Origin: Albimonas sp041685625
GTDB lineage: Bacteria; Pseudomonadota; Alphaproteobacteria; Rhodobacterales; Rhodobacteraceae
Direction: 5' to 3'
NCBI GenBank assembly: GCA_041685625.1
Contig: JAWLFJ010000025.1
Span: forward strand, 1 to 40,782
Length of the DNA: 40,782 nt
Part shown: positions 33,337 to 40,616 of the stretch, piece after piece
How the letters are laid out: every line of letters starts with the position of its first letter
Numbering within the stretch: the first letter of the stretch is position 1
Position numbers and translations under genes: made by a program
Notes under the pieces: model-generated
What the model was told of the DNA's origin: nothing
Seen by the model: the letters and a program-made list of their open reading frames with translations, nothing else
Database searches by the model: none

Positions 33337-34517
33337 CACGGGCTCTCCTCGGTCGCGTCGGCGTCGGGGGCGGGCGCGGGGGCCTTGGCGCCGTCGGCGC
33401 TCCATATCACGATGTCGTTGGCGTGGGCGATTTCGGCGCGGCCCGCATGGCCCAGGATCGCCTCGAGCTCGAAGCTCTGGCGCCCCGCGACGGCGCGCGC
33501 CTCGTCCGAGGAGTAGCCGGCGAGGGCGGCGCCGACGGCGCCCTCGGGCCCGACGACAGCGACGGGATCGCCGCGGAGGAACGCGCCCTCGACGCCGCGG
33601 AGCCCGGCGGGCAGGAGCGAGCGGCCGCGGCGGAGCGCCCGCGCGGCTCCGGCGTCGACGATCAGCCGGCCGAGGGGCTTCATGCCGGCGATCCACTGCT
33701 TGCGGGCGGTGAGGGGCGAGGCCTCCGGGCGGAACCAGGTGGCGGGCGCGCCCTCGGCCAGCGCGGTGAGGGGGCGGTCGCGGTCGCCCTTGCAGACGAC
33801 CATCGCGCAGCCGCCGCGCATCGCGGTCTTGGCGGCCATCAGCTTGGTGATCATGCCGCCCTTGGCGCCCTCGGTGCCGACGCCGGAGGCCATCGCCTCG
33901 ATCTCCGGGGTGACGCTCTCGACCACGTCGAAGCGACGCGCCGCCGGGTCCTCGCGCGGGTTCGCGGTGTAGAGGCCGTCGACGTCGGAGAGCAGGACGA
34001 GCAGGTCCGCCCCCGCCATCAGCGCGACGCGGGCGGCGAGGCGGTCGTTGTCGCCGAAGCGGATCTCGTCGGTGGCGACGGTGTCGTTCTCGTTCACCAC
34101 CGGCACGCAGCCGAGGGCGAGGAGGGTGCGCAGCGTCGCCCGGCCGTTCAGGTAGCGGCGGCGGTCGCGCGTGTCCTCGAGCGTCAGCAGGACCTGCGCG
34201 GCGACGAGGCCGTGGGGCGCAAGCGCGGCCGTCCACGCCTCCGCGAGCCGGATCTGGCCGACGGCGGCGGCGGCCTGCGCCTGGTCGAGCGGGAGCGTGC
34301 CCGGGGGCAGGCCGAGCACGCGCCGGCCGAGAGCGATCGAGCCGGAGGAGACGACCATCACCTCCGCCCCGCGGTCGCGGGCGGCGGCGAGATCGGCCGC
34401 GACGCCTTCGAGCCAGGCGCGGCGGGGCGCGCCGGTGGCGTGGTCGACGATGAGGGCGGAGCCTATCTTCACCGCGATCCGAGCGGCGCCGGTGAGCCGG
34501 GCCCTCAGGGCGTCCAC
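33336..34517 (-). CDS. proB: Glutamate 5-kinase
   Basis: ProB phosphorylates glutamate, the first step of proline synthesis. It has 393 residues. The amino-acid-kinase domain starts RIAVKIGSALIVDH, then VSSGSIALGRRVLGLP, PVVNENDTVATDEIRFGDND and VGTEGAKGGMITKLMAAKTA. A C-terminal PUA domain (from about residue 290: GRLIVDAGAARALRRGRSLL) follows. No ATG fits. A GTG at 34517, with GGAG 8 nt upstream, starts DALRARLTGAARIAVK and overlaps the obgE stop by 13 nt. A longer open frame upstream is only the shadow of obgE. Confidence 0.93.
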   Translation of the reverse strand: MDALRARLTGAARIAVKIGSALIVDHATGAPRRAWLEGVAADLAAARDRGAEVMVVSSGSIALGRRVLGLPPGTLPLDQAQAAAAVGQIRLAEAWTAALAPHGLVAAQVLLTLEDTRDRRRYLNGRATLRTLLALGCVPVVNENDTVATDEIRFGDNDRLAARVALMAGADLLVLLSDVDGLYTANPREDPAARRFDVVESVTPEIEAMASGVGTEGAKGGMITKLMAAKTAMRGGCAMVVCKGDRDRPLTALAEGAPATWFRPEASPLTARKQWIAGMKPLGRLIVDAGAARALRRGRSLLPAGLRGVEGAFLRGDPVAVVGPEGAVGAALAGYSSDEARAVAGRQSFELEAILGHAGRAEIAHANDIVIWSADGAKAPAPAPDADATEESP

Positions 34518-35545
34518 GGCTTCGGCTCCGGCGCGTCGACGGCGCGCTCGGCCTCCCGCTTCGCGTCGACGTCGCGGCGGAGGGCGCGGAGCACGCGCTC
34601 GGTCCCCTGCCCCGTCGCGCCCGAGAGCACGAGGACGTGGCGCGCGCCCGCGGCCTCGAGCGCGGCGCGCTTGTCCTCGGTCTCGTCGGAAGTCAGTGCG
34701 TCGGCCTTGTTGAGGCCGGTGATCCGCGGCTTGTCGGCGAGGCCGTGGCCGTAGGCGGCGAGCTCGGCGTCCACGGTGGTCCAGTCGGACGCGACGTCCT
34801 CGGACGTGCCGTCGACGAGGTGGAGGAGCACCGCGCAGCGCTCGATATGGCCGAGGAAGCGGTCGCCGATCCCGCGGCCCTCGTGCGCGCCCTCGATCAG
34901 GCCGGGGATGTCGGCGATCACCAGCTCCGTCCCGTCGATCCCGGCGACGCCGAGATTGGGGTGCAACGTGGTGAAGGGGTAGTCCGCGATCTTCGGCCGG
35001 GCGTTCGAGACGGCGGCGAGGAAGGTGGACTTGCCGGCGTTGGGCAGCCCGGCGAGCCCGGCGTCGGCGATCAGCTTGAGCCGCAGCCAGACCGTCCGCT
35101 CGACCGCGGGCTGGCCGGGATTGGCGGTGCGCGGCGCCCGGTTGGTGGAGCTCTTGAAGTGCAGGTTGCCGAAGCCGCCGTTGCCGCCCTTGGCGAGGAG
35201 GACCCGCTGGCCGACCTCCGAGAGATCGGCGAGGACGGTCTCCTGGTCCTCGTCCAGGATCTCGGTGCCGACGGGGACCTTGAGCGTGATGTCGGCGCCA
35301 TCGGCGCCGGTGCGCTGGCGCCCCTCGCCCGGCCGGCCGTTCTTGGCGAAGAAGTGCTGCTGGTAGCGGTAGTCGATCAGGGTGTTGAGCCCCTCCACCG
35401 CCTCCGCCCAGACGTCCCCGCCGTCGCCCCCGTCGCCACCGTCGGGGCCGCCGTATTCGATGTACTTCTCCCGCCGGAACGACACGCAGCCGTTTCCGCC
35501 GGCGCCGGAGCGCAGATACACCTTGGCGAGGTCCAGGAACTTCAT
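34505..35545 (-). CDS. obgE: GTPase Obg (CgtA)
   Basis: An essential ribosome-associated GTPase acting in 50S assembly and stress control. It has 346 residues. The Gly-rich Obg fold is residues 1-158 (MKFLDLAKVYLRSGAGGNGC, EYGGPDGGDGGDGGDVW, KGGNGGFGNLHFKSSTNRAP). The G domain follows: G1 GLPNAGKST, G3 DIPGLIEGAHEG, G4 NKAD and G5 SGATG. The variable C-terminal domain is short and basic/acidic. It sits in the standard rplU-rpmA-obgE order, here with a GNAT gene inserted between rpmA and obgE. Confidence 0.96.
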   Translation of the reverse strand: MKFLDLAKVYLRSGAGGNGCVSFRREKYIEYGGPDGGDGGDGGDVWAEAVEGLNTLIDYRYQQHFFAKNGRPGEGRQRTGADGADITLKVPVGTEILDEDQETVLADLSEVGQRVLLAKGGNGGFGNLHFKSSTNRAPRTANPGQPAVERTVWLRLKLIADAGLAGLPNAGKSTFLAAVSNARPKIADYPFTTLHPNLGVAGIDGTELVIADIPGLIEGAHEGRGIGDRFLGHIERCAVLLHLVDGTSEDVASDWTTVDAELAAYGHGLADKPRITGLNKADALTSDETEDKRAALEAAGARHVLVLSGATGQGTERVLRALRRDVDAKREAERAVDAPEPKPWTP

Positions 35546-35654
35546 GGCGCGGCAATGCCCGAGCGCGCGGCGGTCGTCAACGGGAGGCGGCTCGAGCCGG
35601 GCGAAAGCGCCTCCTCGTCCGCGTGCTGCGGCGGGCGGAAGCCGAGGCGCGGGA

Positions 35655-36212
35655 TCAGTTGGGTTTCCATCGGGTCCGCTCCAGCCGGTATCGCCAGACG
35701 GGCGCGACGGCGCCGCGGGCGGCGCAGTAGGTTTCGCCGTCGCCCTCGTAGGCGAAGCCGAGGCGGGTCGGCACGCGCGCCGAGATCCCGTTGTCGTGGA
35801 ACACGACCGCCGTGACCGCCTCGGCGCCCGCCCCGAACAGATGGTCGACGACGGCGCGGACCGCCTCGGTCGCGTAGCCGGTGTTCCAGAAGGGCGGGCC
35901 GACGCAGTAGCCGATCGAGAACTCCCCCTCCCCTTCCCCGCGGTTGACGAAGACGAGGCCCACGAGATCCGGGCCGCCGGCGCGCGACGCGTCCATGACG
36001 TAGAGCGGGCCGGATCGGCGGCCGGCGAGGGCGCGTTCGATCAGCGCCTCGGCGGCGCCCGGCGGATAGGGATGCGGGATCGCGGTGAGCATGCGCGCGA
36101 CGCGCGGATCGCCGAGATAGAGATCGATCAGCGCGGCGTCCGCGGGCTTGGGCGGGCGCAGGGCCAGCCTTTCGGCGTCGATGTGCGGCGCGAGCGGCAG
36201 TGCGACCAGCAT
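35655..36212 (-). CDS. GNAT family N-acetyltransferase (RimJ/RimL-like)
   Basis: A 185-residue acetyl-CoA-dependent acyltransferase. It opens IDAERLALRPPKPADAALID, as RimJ/RimL relatives do. FSIGYCVGPPFWNTGYATEA is motif A (the acetyl-CoA pyrophosphate loop), with VVFHDNGISARVPTRLGFAY as motif B. The substrate could be a ribosomal protein N-terminus or a small amine and cannot be told. Its place between rpmA and obgE is recurrent in Rhodobacterales-like genomes (recalled, not checked). The gap to obgE is 109 nt. Confidence 0.88.
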   Translation of the reverse strand: MLVALPLAPHIDAERLALRPPKPADAALIDLYLGDPRVARMLTAIPHPYPPGAAEALIERALAGRRSGPLYVMDASRAGGPDLVGLVFVNRGEGEGEFSIGYCVGPPFWNTGYATEAVRAVVDHLFGAGAEAVTAVVFHDNGISARVPTRLGFAYEGDGETYCAARGAVAPVWRYRLERTRWKPN

Positions 36213-36310
36213 GCGTCGTTCTCCATCGGGGGGGGACGGGCGGGCGCGGCCCGCCGGATCGCTCCGCAGCGGCGCTCGTCAGCCGGGGGCGGCGGGGGCC
36301 GCAACGGCGA

Positions 36311-36337
36311 AGGGCCGGCGGGGTCTCCGCCGGCCCT
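36311..36337 (-). terminator. Hairpin downstream of rpmA
   Basis: An 11-bp perfect stem, AGGGCCGGCGG (36311-36321) with CCGCCGGCCCT (36327-36337), and a 5-nt loop. It lies 33 nt after the rpmA stop on the minus strand and before the GNAT gene. It could end most rplU-rpmA transcripts. No T-run. Confidence 0.5.
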
Positions 36338-36369
36338 CTCGGCCCGTCTGCGGGGGCCGGGACCGGCCG

Positions 36370-36654
36370 TTACTCGGCGGCCATGGGCCCGGCGTCGTCG
36401 TTCGCCGCCACGACCGAGACGAAGGTGCGCCCCTTCAGCCCCTTGTGGAACTTCACCGCCCCTTCGGCCGTGGCGAAGATGGTATGGTCCTTGCCCATGC
36501 CCACGTTGTCGCCCGGCCACCACTTCGTGCCGCGCTGCCGGATCAGGATGTTGCCCGGGATCACGGACTCGCCGCCGTACTTCTTGACGCCGAGGCGACG
36601 CCCCGCGGAGTCGCGCCCGTTGCGCGAGGAGCCGCCGGCCTTCTTGTGCGCCAT
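36370..36654 (-). CDS. rpmA: 50S ribosomal protein L27
   Basis: A 94-residue large-subunit protein whose N-terminus reaches the peptidyl transferase centre. MAHKKAGGSSRNGRDSAGRR and LGVKKYGGESVIPGNILIRQ, then RGTKWWPGDNVGMGKDHTIF, are unmistakable. No cleavable N-terminal extension is present, unlike in Firmicutes. AGGAGAG precedes the ATG. It is 27 nt after rplU. Confidence 0.98.
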   Translation of the reverse strand: MAHKKAGGSSRNGRDSAGRRLGVKKYGGESVIPGNILIRQRGTKWWPGDNVGMGKDHTIFATAEGAVKFHKGLKGRTFVSVVAANDDAGPMAAE

Positions 36655-36681
36655 GGTCTCTCTCCTTGCTGCGCCGGCGGA

Positions 36682-37002
36682 TCAGCCGGCGACGACGTTC
36701 GTGACGCGCACGCGCGTCAGGTTCTGCCGGTGACCCTTGCGTCGGGCCGAGGAATGCTTCCGGCGGCGCCGCTTGAAGGAGATCGTCTTCGGTCCGCGGA
36801 ACTGCTCGATCACCTCGGCCTCGACGACCGCACCCTCGACGTGGGGCGCGCCGACGGTGACGGCGCCGTCCTCGCCGATGACCATCAGCACCTCTTCGAA
36901 GCGGATGCTCTGGCCCGCCTCGACCTCGAGCTTCTCCACCTCGAGTTCGTCGCCGGCGGTCACCTTGTACTGCTTGCCGCCGGTCTTCATCACCGCGCGC
37001 AT
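36682..37002 (-). CDS. rplU: 50S ribosomal protein L21
   Basis: A 106-residue large-subunit protein that binds 23S rRNA. It starts MRAVMKTGGKQYKVTAGDEL, matching the usual MxAVIxTGGKQYxV start, so the ATG at 37002 is preferred over 37014. GAVVEAEVIEQFRGPKTISF and KRRRRKHSSARRKGHRQ are the conserved C-terminal RNA-binding part. It heads the rplU-rpmA(-GNAT-obgE-proB-proA) run, with a good promoter about 160 nt upstream. Confidence 0.98.
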   Translation of the reverse strand: MRAVMKTGGKQYKVTAGDELEVEKLEVEAGQSIRFEEVLMVIGEDGAVTVGAPHVEGAVVEAEVIEQFRGPKTISFKRRRRKHSSARRKGHRQNLTRVRVTNVVAG

Positions 37003-37159
37003 GCGTCTCTCCATCGTTCTTCCGCGCCCTTCGGCGCCGCCCTAGTGGACGGACTTCCCGGAGCTGCTGCCCCGCCTCGGACGGCGCGCCCCCGGTCGGG
37101 AGCGGGATGCGTCGCTCTGCGACGCGGGAAACGGCGCGGCTGGCCACGACCGAGCGCGC

Positions 37160-37188
37160 GGTATGCCGCCCGTGACCGAGCCTGTCAA
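37160..37188 (-). promoter_or_regulatory. Sigma-70-type promoter for rplU-rpmA
   Basis: On the minus strand a consensus -35 TTGACA (37183-37188) is followed after 17 nt by CATACC (37160-37165), a weak -10. Transcription would begin near 37153 and give a leader of about 150 nt. That leader includes the perfect hairpin GCGTCGC-AGA-GCGACGC (37109-37125), a possible site for ribosomal protein autoregulation. Confidence 0.55.
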
Positions 37189-37263
37189 GCGCGCGCGGCC
37201 GCCGAAAGCCGCGGCGCCCCGCTTGCATCCCGTCGGCTCCTTCGTTAAGTCCGGCGCTCACGC

Positions 37264-37353
<90 letters not shown>

Positions 37354-37664
37354 ATTTTCTCCTTTAAGATGTTGATTTAACGGGTTTCTCCGAAGTCGCT
37401 TCCCCCAATCTTTCCCCCAGCCCCGTGCGAACGCAATCGGATTGCGGCGGACTGTGGCAGAGCTTCATGAGAGGGTCGGCCGTGCCGGTTCCGCCGCTCA
37501 TGAGAGCGCAGATCGCTCGGCGGGCGCGTAGGATCCGGGTCTCCGCCCCCCATCAGGCCGAGCGGGGGGGCGAGGGGCGGAGTGCGCCGCCCGGTCGACG
37601 TGCGAAGGCGCCCCCCCGTCCCGACGCCCGCGGTATTGCGGACGCCGAGGTCTCGGGGCCGGCG
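37354..37664. other. Gene-free 3' flank of tRNA-Ser, possible attachment-site region
   Basis: No convincing gene. Just past the tRNA the sequence is AT-richer than the rest. On the minus strand a short frame, TGLGERLGEATSEKPVKSTS then stop (stop near 37374), looks like an integrase C-terminus of the kind that ends next to a tRNA, but no integrase body precedes it. No second copy of the tRNA 3' end was seen, so attL/attR cannot be assigned. Confidence 0.3.
37541..37582 (-). terminator. Putative terminator after the capsid gene
   Basis: CTCCGCCCC (37541-37549) pairs perfectly with GGGGCGGAG (37574-37582). The 24-nt interval can itself pair C-runs with G-runs. It lies about 80 nt downstream of the capsid gene stop on the minus strand. 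Confidence 0.4.
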
Positions 37665-39623
37665 TCAGGCGCCGGCGTTGCGATACCAGCTCGCCGTCGC
37701 GACGAAGCACGCCGCGAGCGGCCAGACGAGCCGGAATTCCAGCGCGAGGCGGTTCCACCCGGCTTTCGTCTCGATCCGCGGCGCCCGCTGCCCGTCCAGG
37801 AAGGCGTGCGCCAAGCCGTCGAAGCGCGACGGGTCCGCGACCAGATACCAGGCGTCGGGGTCCGCGAGGCCCGGCTCCACGATCACCTGTAGCCGGCCCG
37901 CGAACGGGTTCACGCCGTCCGCGGTCGCGGGCGTGATCTCGGTCACGAGCTGCTGCGCGACCGTTTCCAGCGCCGGGGGCACGACGAGGGCCCAGGGCTC
38001 GATCGCCAGGAGCTCGCCCTTCGGTCCCTTCTGCGTCCGCATCGCCAAACGGGCGTTCGACAGGCTCGTGACGCTCAGCGCCGCGCCGGAGGCGGCCACG
38101 TTGCCGCGGCTGGCGTCGAACACGGGATTGCCGTCGCGCATGGTCTGGCCGGCGCCGGAGTTGGCCTCCAGCGGCCGGATCAGCTCCGCCCGCAGTCGCT
38201 CGACGGCGCCCTCCACCATCTTCGCGCCGAGCTGGTCGAAGAGCCCGGCCGAGGTCGAGTCGTTCACGAGCGCCTTCTCGCTGATCGCGAAGAGGCTGGC
38301 GTAGTCCTCGAGCTGCGGCAGCGCCTCGCCGGTCTCATCGATGGACACGTGCTTGATCTCGCCGCCCTCGGAGACGGCCTCCGGGGCCGCGCTGGCGCTG
38401 AGCCCAAGGAGATTTGCGGCGCGATAGTCGTTCCGCGCCACCTCGTGCGATGCGCGGGCGAGGTCGGGGAGACGCTGCTCGAGCCGGCGCGCCACGTCGT
38501 TTCCGACGGCGCCCTCGAGGATGAGGGGGAAATCGCCCGACGTGTGCGAGGCGGCCATGCGCACGGCCTCGGCCCCGTCCCAAGCCCGCAGACGGTTCAT
38601 GCGGCAGACTTCGAAGGCGGCCATCGTCGGCGTGATCGCCGCGCCGGCGCGGGGGTCCTCGCCCTTGAGCCACGCGGCCATGCCGGCGATCAGGCGGTCG
38701 CGCATGTCGAAGCCGGGCCGCGGCTCCGCCGGGCGTGCTCCGTATTCGTGCTGATCGCCGCGCGCGGCCCATTCGTCCATCAGCGCCTCGCGGCCGGCCT
38801 CCAGCGTCACGCCTGCGGCGAGAAGCTGCTCGACGCGTTCGCCGGGGATCTCCAGCTTCGCGCCCATCTTGCGGAGCTGCGCCGCGTGATCCGGTTCGGC
38901 CGGCTGGACGGCGGGGGCGGCCGGCGGCGCCGGCTGGGTGATCGTATCGGGCACGTTGGCCTCCTTCGTTCGATCGGCCGCGACGGGCGGCCCTCCGACC
39001 CGCTCTTGGCGGGCGAGCAGAGCCGGCGGGGTGTGCCGGAACTGTTGCAGCATCCGCCCCGCCGCGGGCGCCGGCGCGTCGGCCGGGTCGCCGTCGTCGG
39101 CGCGATCCGCGAAACCCAGCGCCACCGCCTCGGCGCCGTCCATCCACGTCTCGGCCGCCATCAGCTCGCGCACGCGGGCGGGATCGAGACCGGAGCGGCG
39201 CGCGTAGGCGGTGGCGTAGGTGTCCGCGAGCTTGTCGAGCGTCTCGGCGGTGCGGCGATGGGCGTCGGCCGGGCCGAGCGTGATCGCCGAAGGATCGTGG
39301 ATCATCAGCAGGGCCGCCGGCCCCATCACGATCTCGTCCGCGCCCATCGCCAAGAGCGACGCGGCCGAGGCCGCGAGGCCCTCCACGCGGACGGAGACGC
39401 GGCCCGGATGCTCCTGCAGCGCGGCCATGATCGCGGCGCCTTCGAAGGGGTCGCCCCTGCCCGAATTCAGCCGCACCGTCACGTCCCCGTTGCCGTGGAT
39501 CGCGAGCGCGCGCCGCGTGCCCATCGCGTCGAAGCCGTCGAAGGGATCGCCGACGGCGCCCATCAGCACCAGCTCGCCGTGGATCAGCAGCTCGCCGCCG
39601 GCCCTCATCCTCGGGGCGTTCAT
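37665..39623 (-). CDS. Phage ClpP-like prohead protease / major capsid protein fusion
   Basis: A 652-residue phage head protein in two parts. Residues 10-185 are a ClpP-like (S14/S49-type) prohead protease: ITVRLNSGRGD-like VTVRLNSGRGDPFEGAAIMA, the nucleophile Ser86 in EGLAASAASLLAMGADEIVM and His109 in LLMIHDPSAITLGPADAHR. A Pro/Ala-rich linker spans about 190-260. From about 280 the chain resembles Mu-like capsid proteins: AVRMAASHTSGDFPLILEGA, VSEGGEIKHVSIDETGEALP, LEDYASLFAISEKALVNDST. Such fusions are known in alphaproteobacterial prophages; self-cleavage during head assembly is expected. Its ATG shares one base with the stop of the upstream small gene. Confidence 0.87.
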   Translation of the reverse strand: MNAPRMRAGGELLIHGELVLMGAVGDPFDGFDAMGTRRALAIHGNGDVTVRLNSGRGDPFEGAAIMAALQEHPGRVSVRVEGLAASAASLLAMGADEIVMGPAALLMIHDPSAITLGPADAHRRTAETLDKLADTYATAYARRSGLDPARVRELMAAETWMDGAEAVALGFADRADDGDPADAPAPAAGRMLQQFRHTPPALLARQERVGGPPVAADRTKEANVPDTITQPAPPAAPAVQPAEPDHAAQLRKMGAKLEIPGERVEQLLAAGVTLEAGREALMDEWAARGDQHEYGARPAEPRPGFDMRDRLIAGMAAWLKGEDPRAGAAITPTMAAFEVCRMNRLRAWDGAEAVRMAASHTSGDFPLILEGAVGNDVARRLEQRLPDLARASHEVARNDYRAANLLGLSASAAPEAVSEGGEIKHVSIDETGEALPQLEDYASLFAISEKALVNDSTSAGLFDQLGAKMVEGAVERLRAELIRPLEANSGAGQTMRDGNPVFDASRGNVAASGAALSVTSLSNARLAMRTQKGPKGELLAIEPWALVVPPALETVAQQLVTEITPATADGVNPFAGRLQVIVEPGLADPDAWYLVADPSRFDGLAHAFLDGQRAPRIETKAGWNRLALEFRLVWPLAACFVATASWYRNAGA

Positions 39624-39901
39624 CAGCAGCGCCCCCCCGCGACGATCGCGTGAAGGTTGGTGTCGGCCCCGGCGGCGGCGGTGCGCTCGTCGGCCTTGAG
39701 CTGGCGCGCCAGCTCCGCCAGCGCGTCCGCGAGCGCCTCGGCGGCCGCGGCGTCCAGGTTCACCGCGAAGCGATGGGCGCCCACGGCGATCCCGAAGCGG
39801 CCGTGCGCGTCGAAGTAGACGCCGCAGGCGTGCGGAGCGTCATCGGCCGCCATCACTTCGGGGAACGGGACCAGGAGGGCGCCGCGAGGGGTTTCGGTCA
39901 T
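39623..39901 (-). CDS. Small phage-associated hypothetical protein
   Basis: A 92-residue protein I do not recognise. It begins MTETPRGALLVPFPEVMAAD and contains ACGVYFDAHGRFGIAVGAHR, then an Ala/Leu-rich helix (EALADALAELARQLKADE). The ATG at 39901 shares a base with the stop of the upstream gene and its own stop shares a base with the capsid gene start (TGATG at both ends). This strict coupling shows that the three genes are one translational unit. A head-assembly or decoration role is possible but unsupported. Confidence 0.7.
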   Translation of the reverse strand: MTETPRGALLVPFPEVMAADDAPHACGVYFDAHGRFGIAVGAHRFAVNLDAAAAEALADALAELARQLKADERTAAAGADTNLHAIVAGGRC

Positions 39902-40479
39902 CAGGGTCGCTCCTCGATTTCGAGACTGTCCGTCAGGTCGTAGCCGTGGGCGCGGAGAGCGGCGCGCGCGTCGAGCTCGCACTTGCGGAGAGGCACCGCG
40001 AGAACGGATCCGAGGCCGGCCCATCGCGCCGCCTCACCTCGCTGGGTGCCGTCGCGCTCGTCCGCCTTGATCATTCGCGTGAGGATCACATGGGGCGGGC
40101 CGATCTCAGCCGACACGATGCCGACGCGGCTCGGATACGGCTGCTCGCGCTCCAGAAACTCCGCGGATCGGATGAGGTAGAGCTCGCTCCGGCGAGGCTC
40201 CGACCGCTCCTCGGCGTATTCGTCGGCTGCGCGGGCGAGGAGCACCGCCTCGCCCGCCTCGCCTGGCGTAAGCCCCGCCTCGCGCAAGCGCAGCCAGACG
40301 ATTCCGGCGAACACGTCTCGCCCATCGTATGTCCGCTGCTTGCCCTCCTCGGCGGGTTCGATGCGGAAGGGCGCCTCGCCGCGAGCGACGTGCTTGCGGA
40401 GTGTGTTGCGCTCCTCGCCGAGGATCTCGCAGAATTTGGCCAGGCGAAGCCGCATCGTCAACGTTCGTGATCCGTTCAT
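39901..40479 (-). CDS. Phage-associated protein with MerR-like N-terminal helix-turn-helix
   Basis: A 192-residue protein. LRLAKFCEILGEERNTLRKH with VARGEAPFRI resembles the MerR/excisionase-type winged helix, followed by RTYDGRDVFAGIVWLRLREA as in MerR-like domains. The middle has a charged helix (LARAADEYAEERSEPRRSEL), and the C-terminal half is unrecognised. It could be a regulator or a DNA-binding packaging protein. The ATG at 40479 with GAGAAG upstream is preferred; a second ATG at 40455 lacks a ribosome binding site. It is the first gene of the unit ending with the capsid fusion. Confidence 0.7.
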   Translation of the reverse strand: MNGSRTLTMRLRLAKFCEILGEERNTLRKHVARGEAPFRIEPAEEGKQRTYDGRDVFAGIVWLRLREAGLTPGEAGEAVLLARAADEYAEERSEPRRSELYLIRSAEFLEREQPYPSRVGIVSAEIGPPHVILTRMIKADERDGTQRGEAARWAGLGSVLAVPLRKCELDARAALRAHGYDLTDSLEIEERP

Positions 40480-40485
40480 GCCACT

Positions 40486-40514
40486 TCTCTAGCCGCGCTG
40501 GCGTAAAAAAGCAA
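40486..40514 (-). promoter_or_regulatory. Candidate promoter of the phage-like unit
   Basis: On the minus strand TTGCTT (40509-40514), 17 nt, then TAGAGA (40486-40491), within the only AT-rich patch nearby. Transcription would start almost at the ATG at 40479, which would leave a very short leader. Confidence 0.35.
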
Positions 40515-40577
40515 GCATTAAATCCGTTTGCGGCACTAAGAGAGCACTTTCAGGCCGGCGGGAGCCGCGAACGAAAG

Positions 40578-40602
40578 CGGCGCGCGATGGGCTCGCGCGC
40601 CG
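40578..40602 (-). terminator. 9-bp perfect GC hairpin upstream of the phage-like unit
   Basis: CGGCGCGCG (40578-40586) and CGCGCGCCG (40594-40602) flank a 7-nt loop. On the minus strand it follows the stop at 40617 by 14 nt and is followed by CTTTCGTTC. It is probably the end of the gene entering from the right edge. Confidence 0.5.
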
Positions 40603-40616
40603 AAGGGCACCGGTCC

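Noticed and set aside
37425..38304. Plus-strand frames beside the tRNA opposite the capsid gene
   Set aside because: They run antisense to the protease-capsid fusion and have low-complexity sequence; no phage or integrase motif was found in them.
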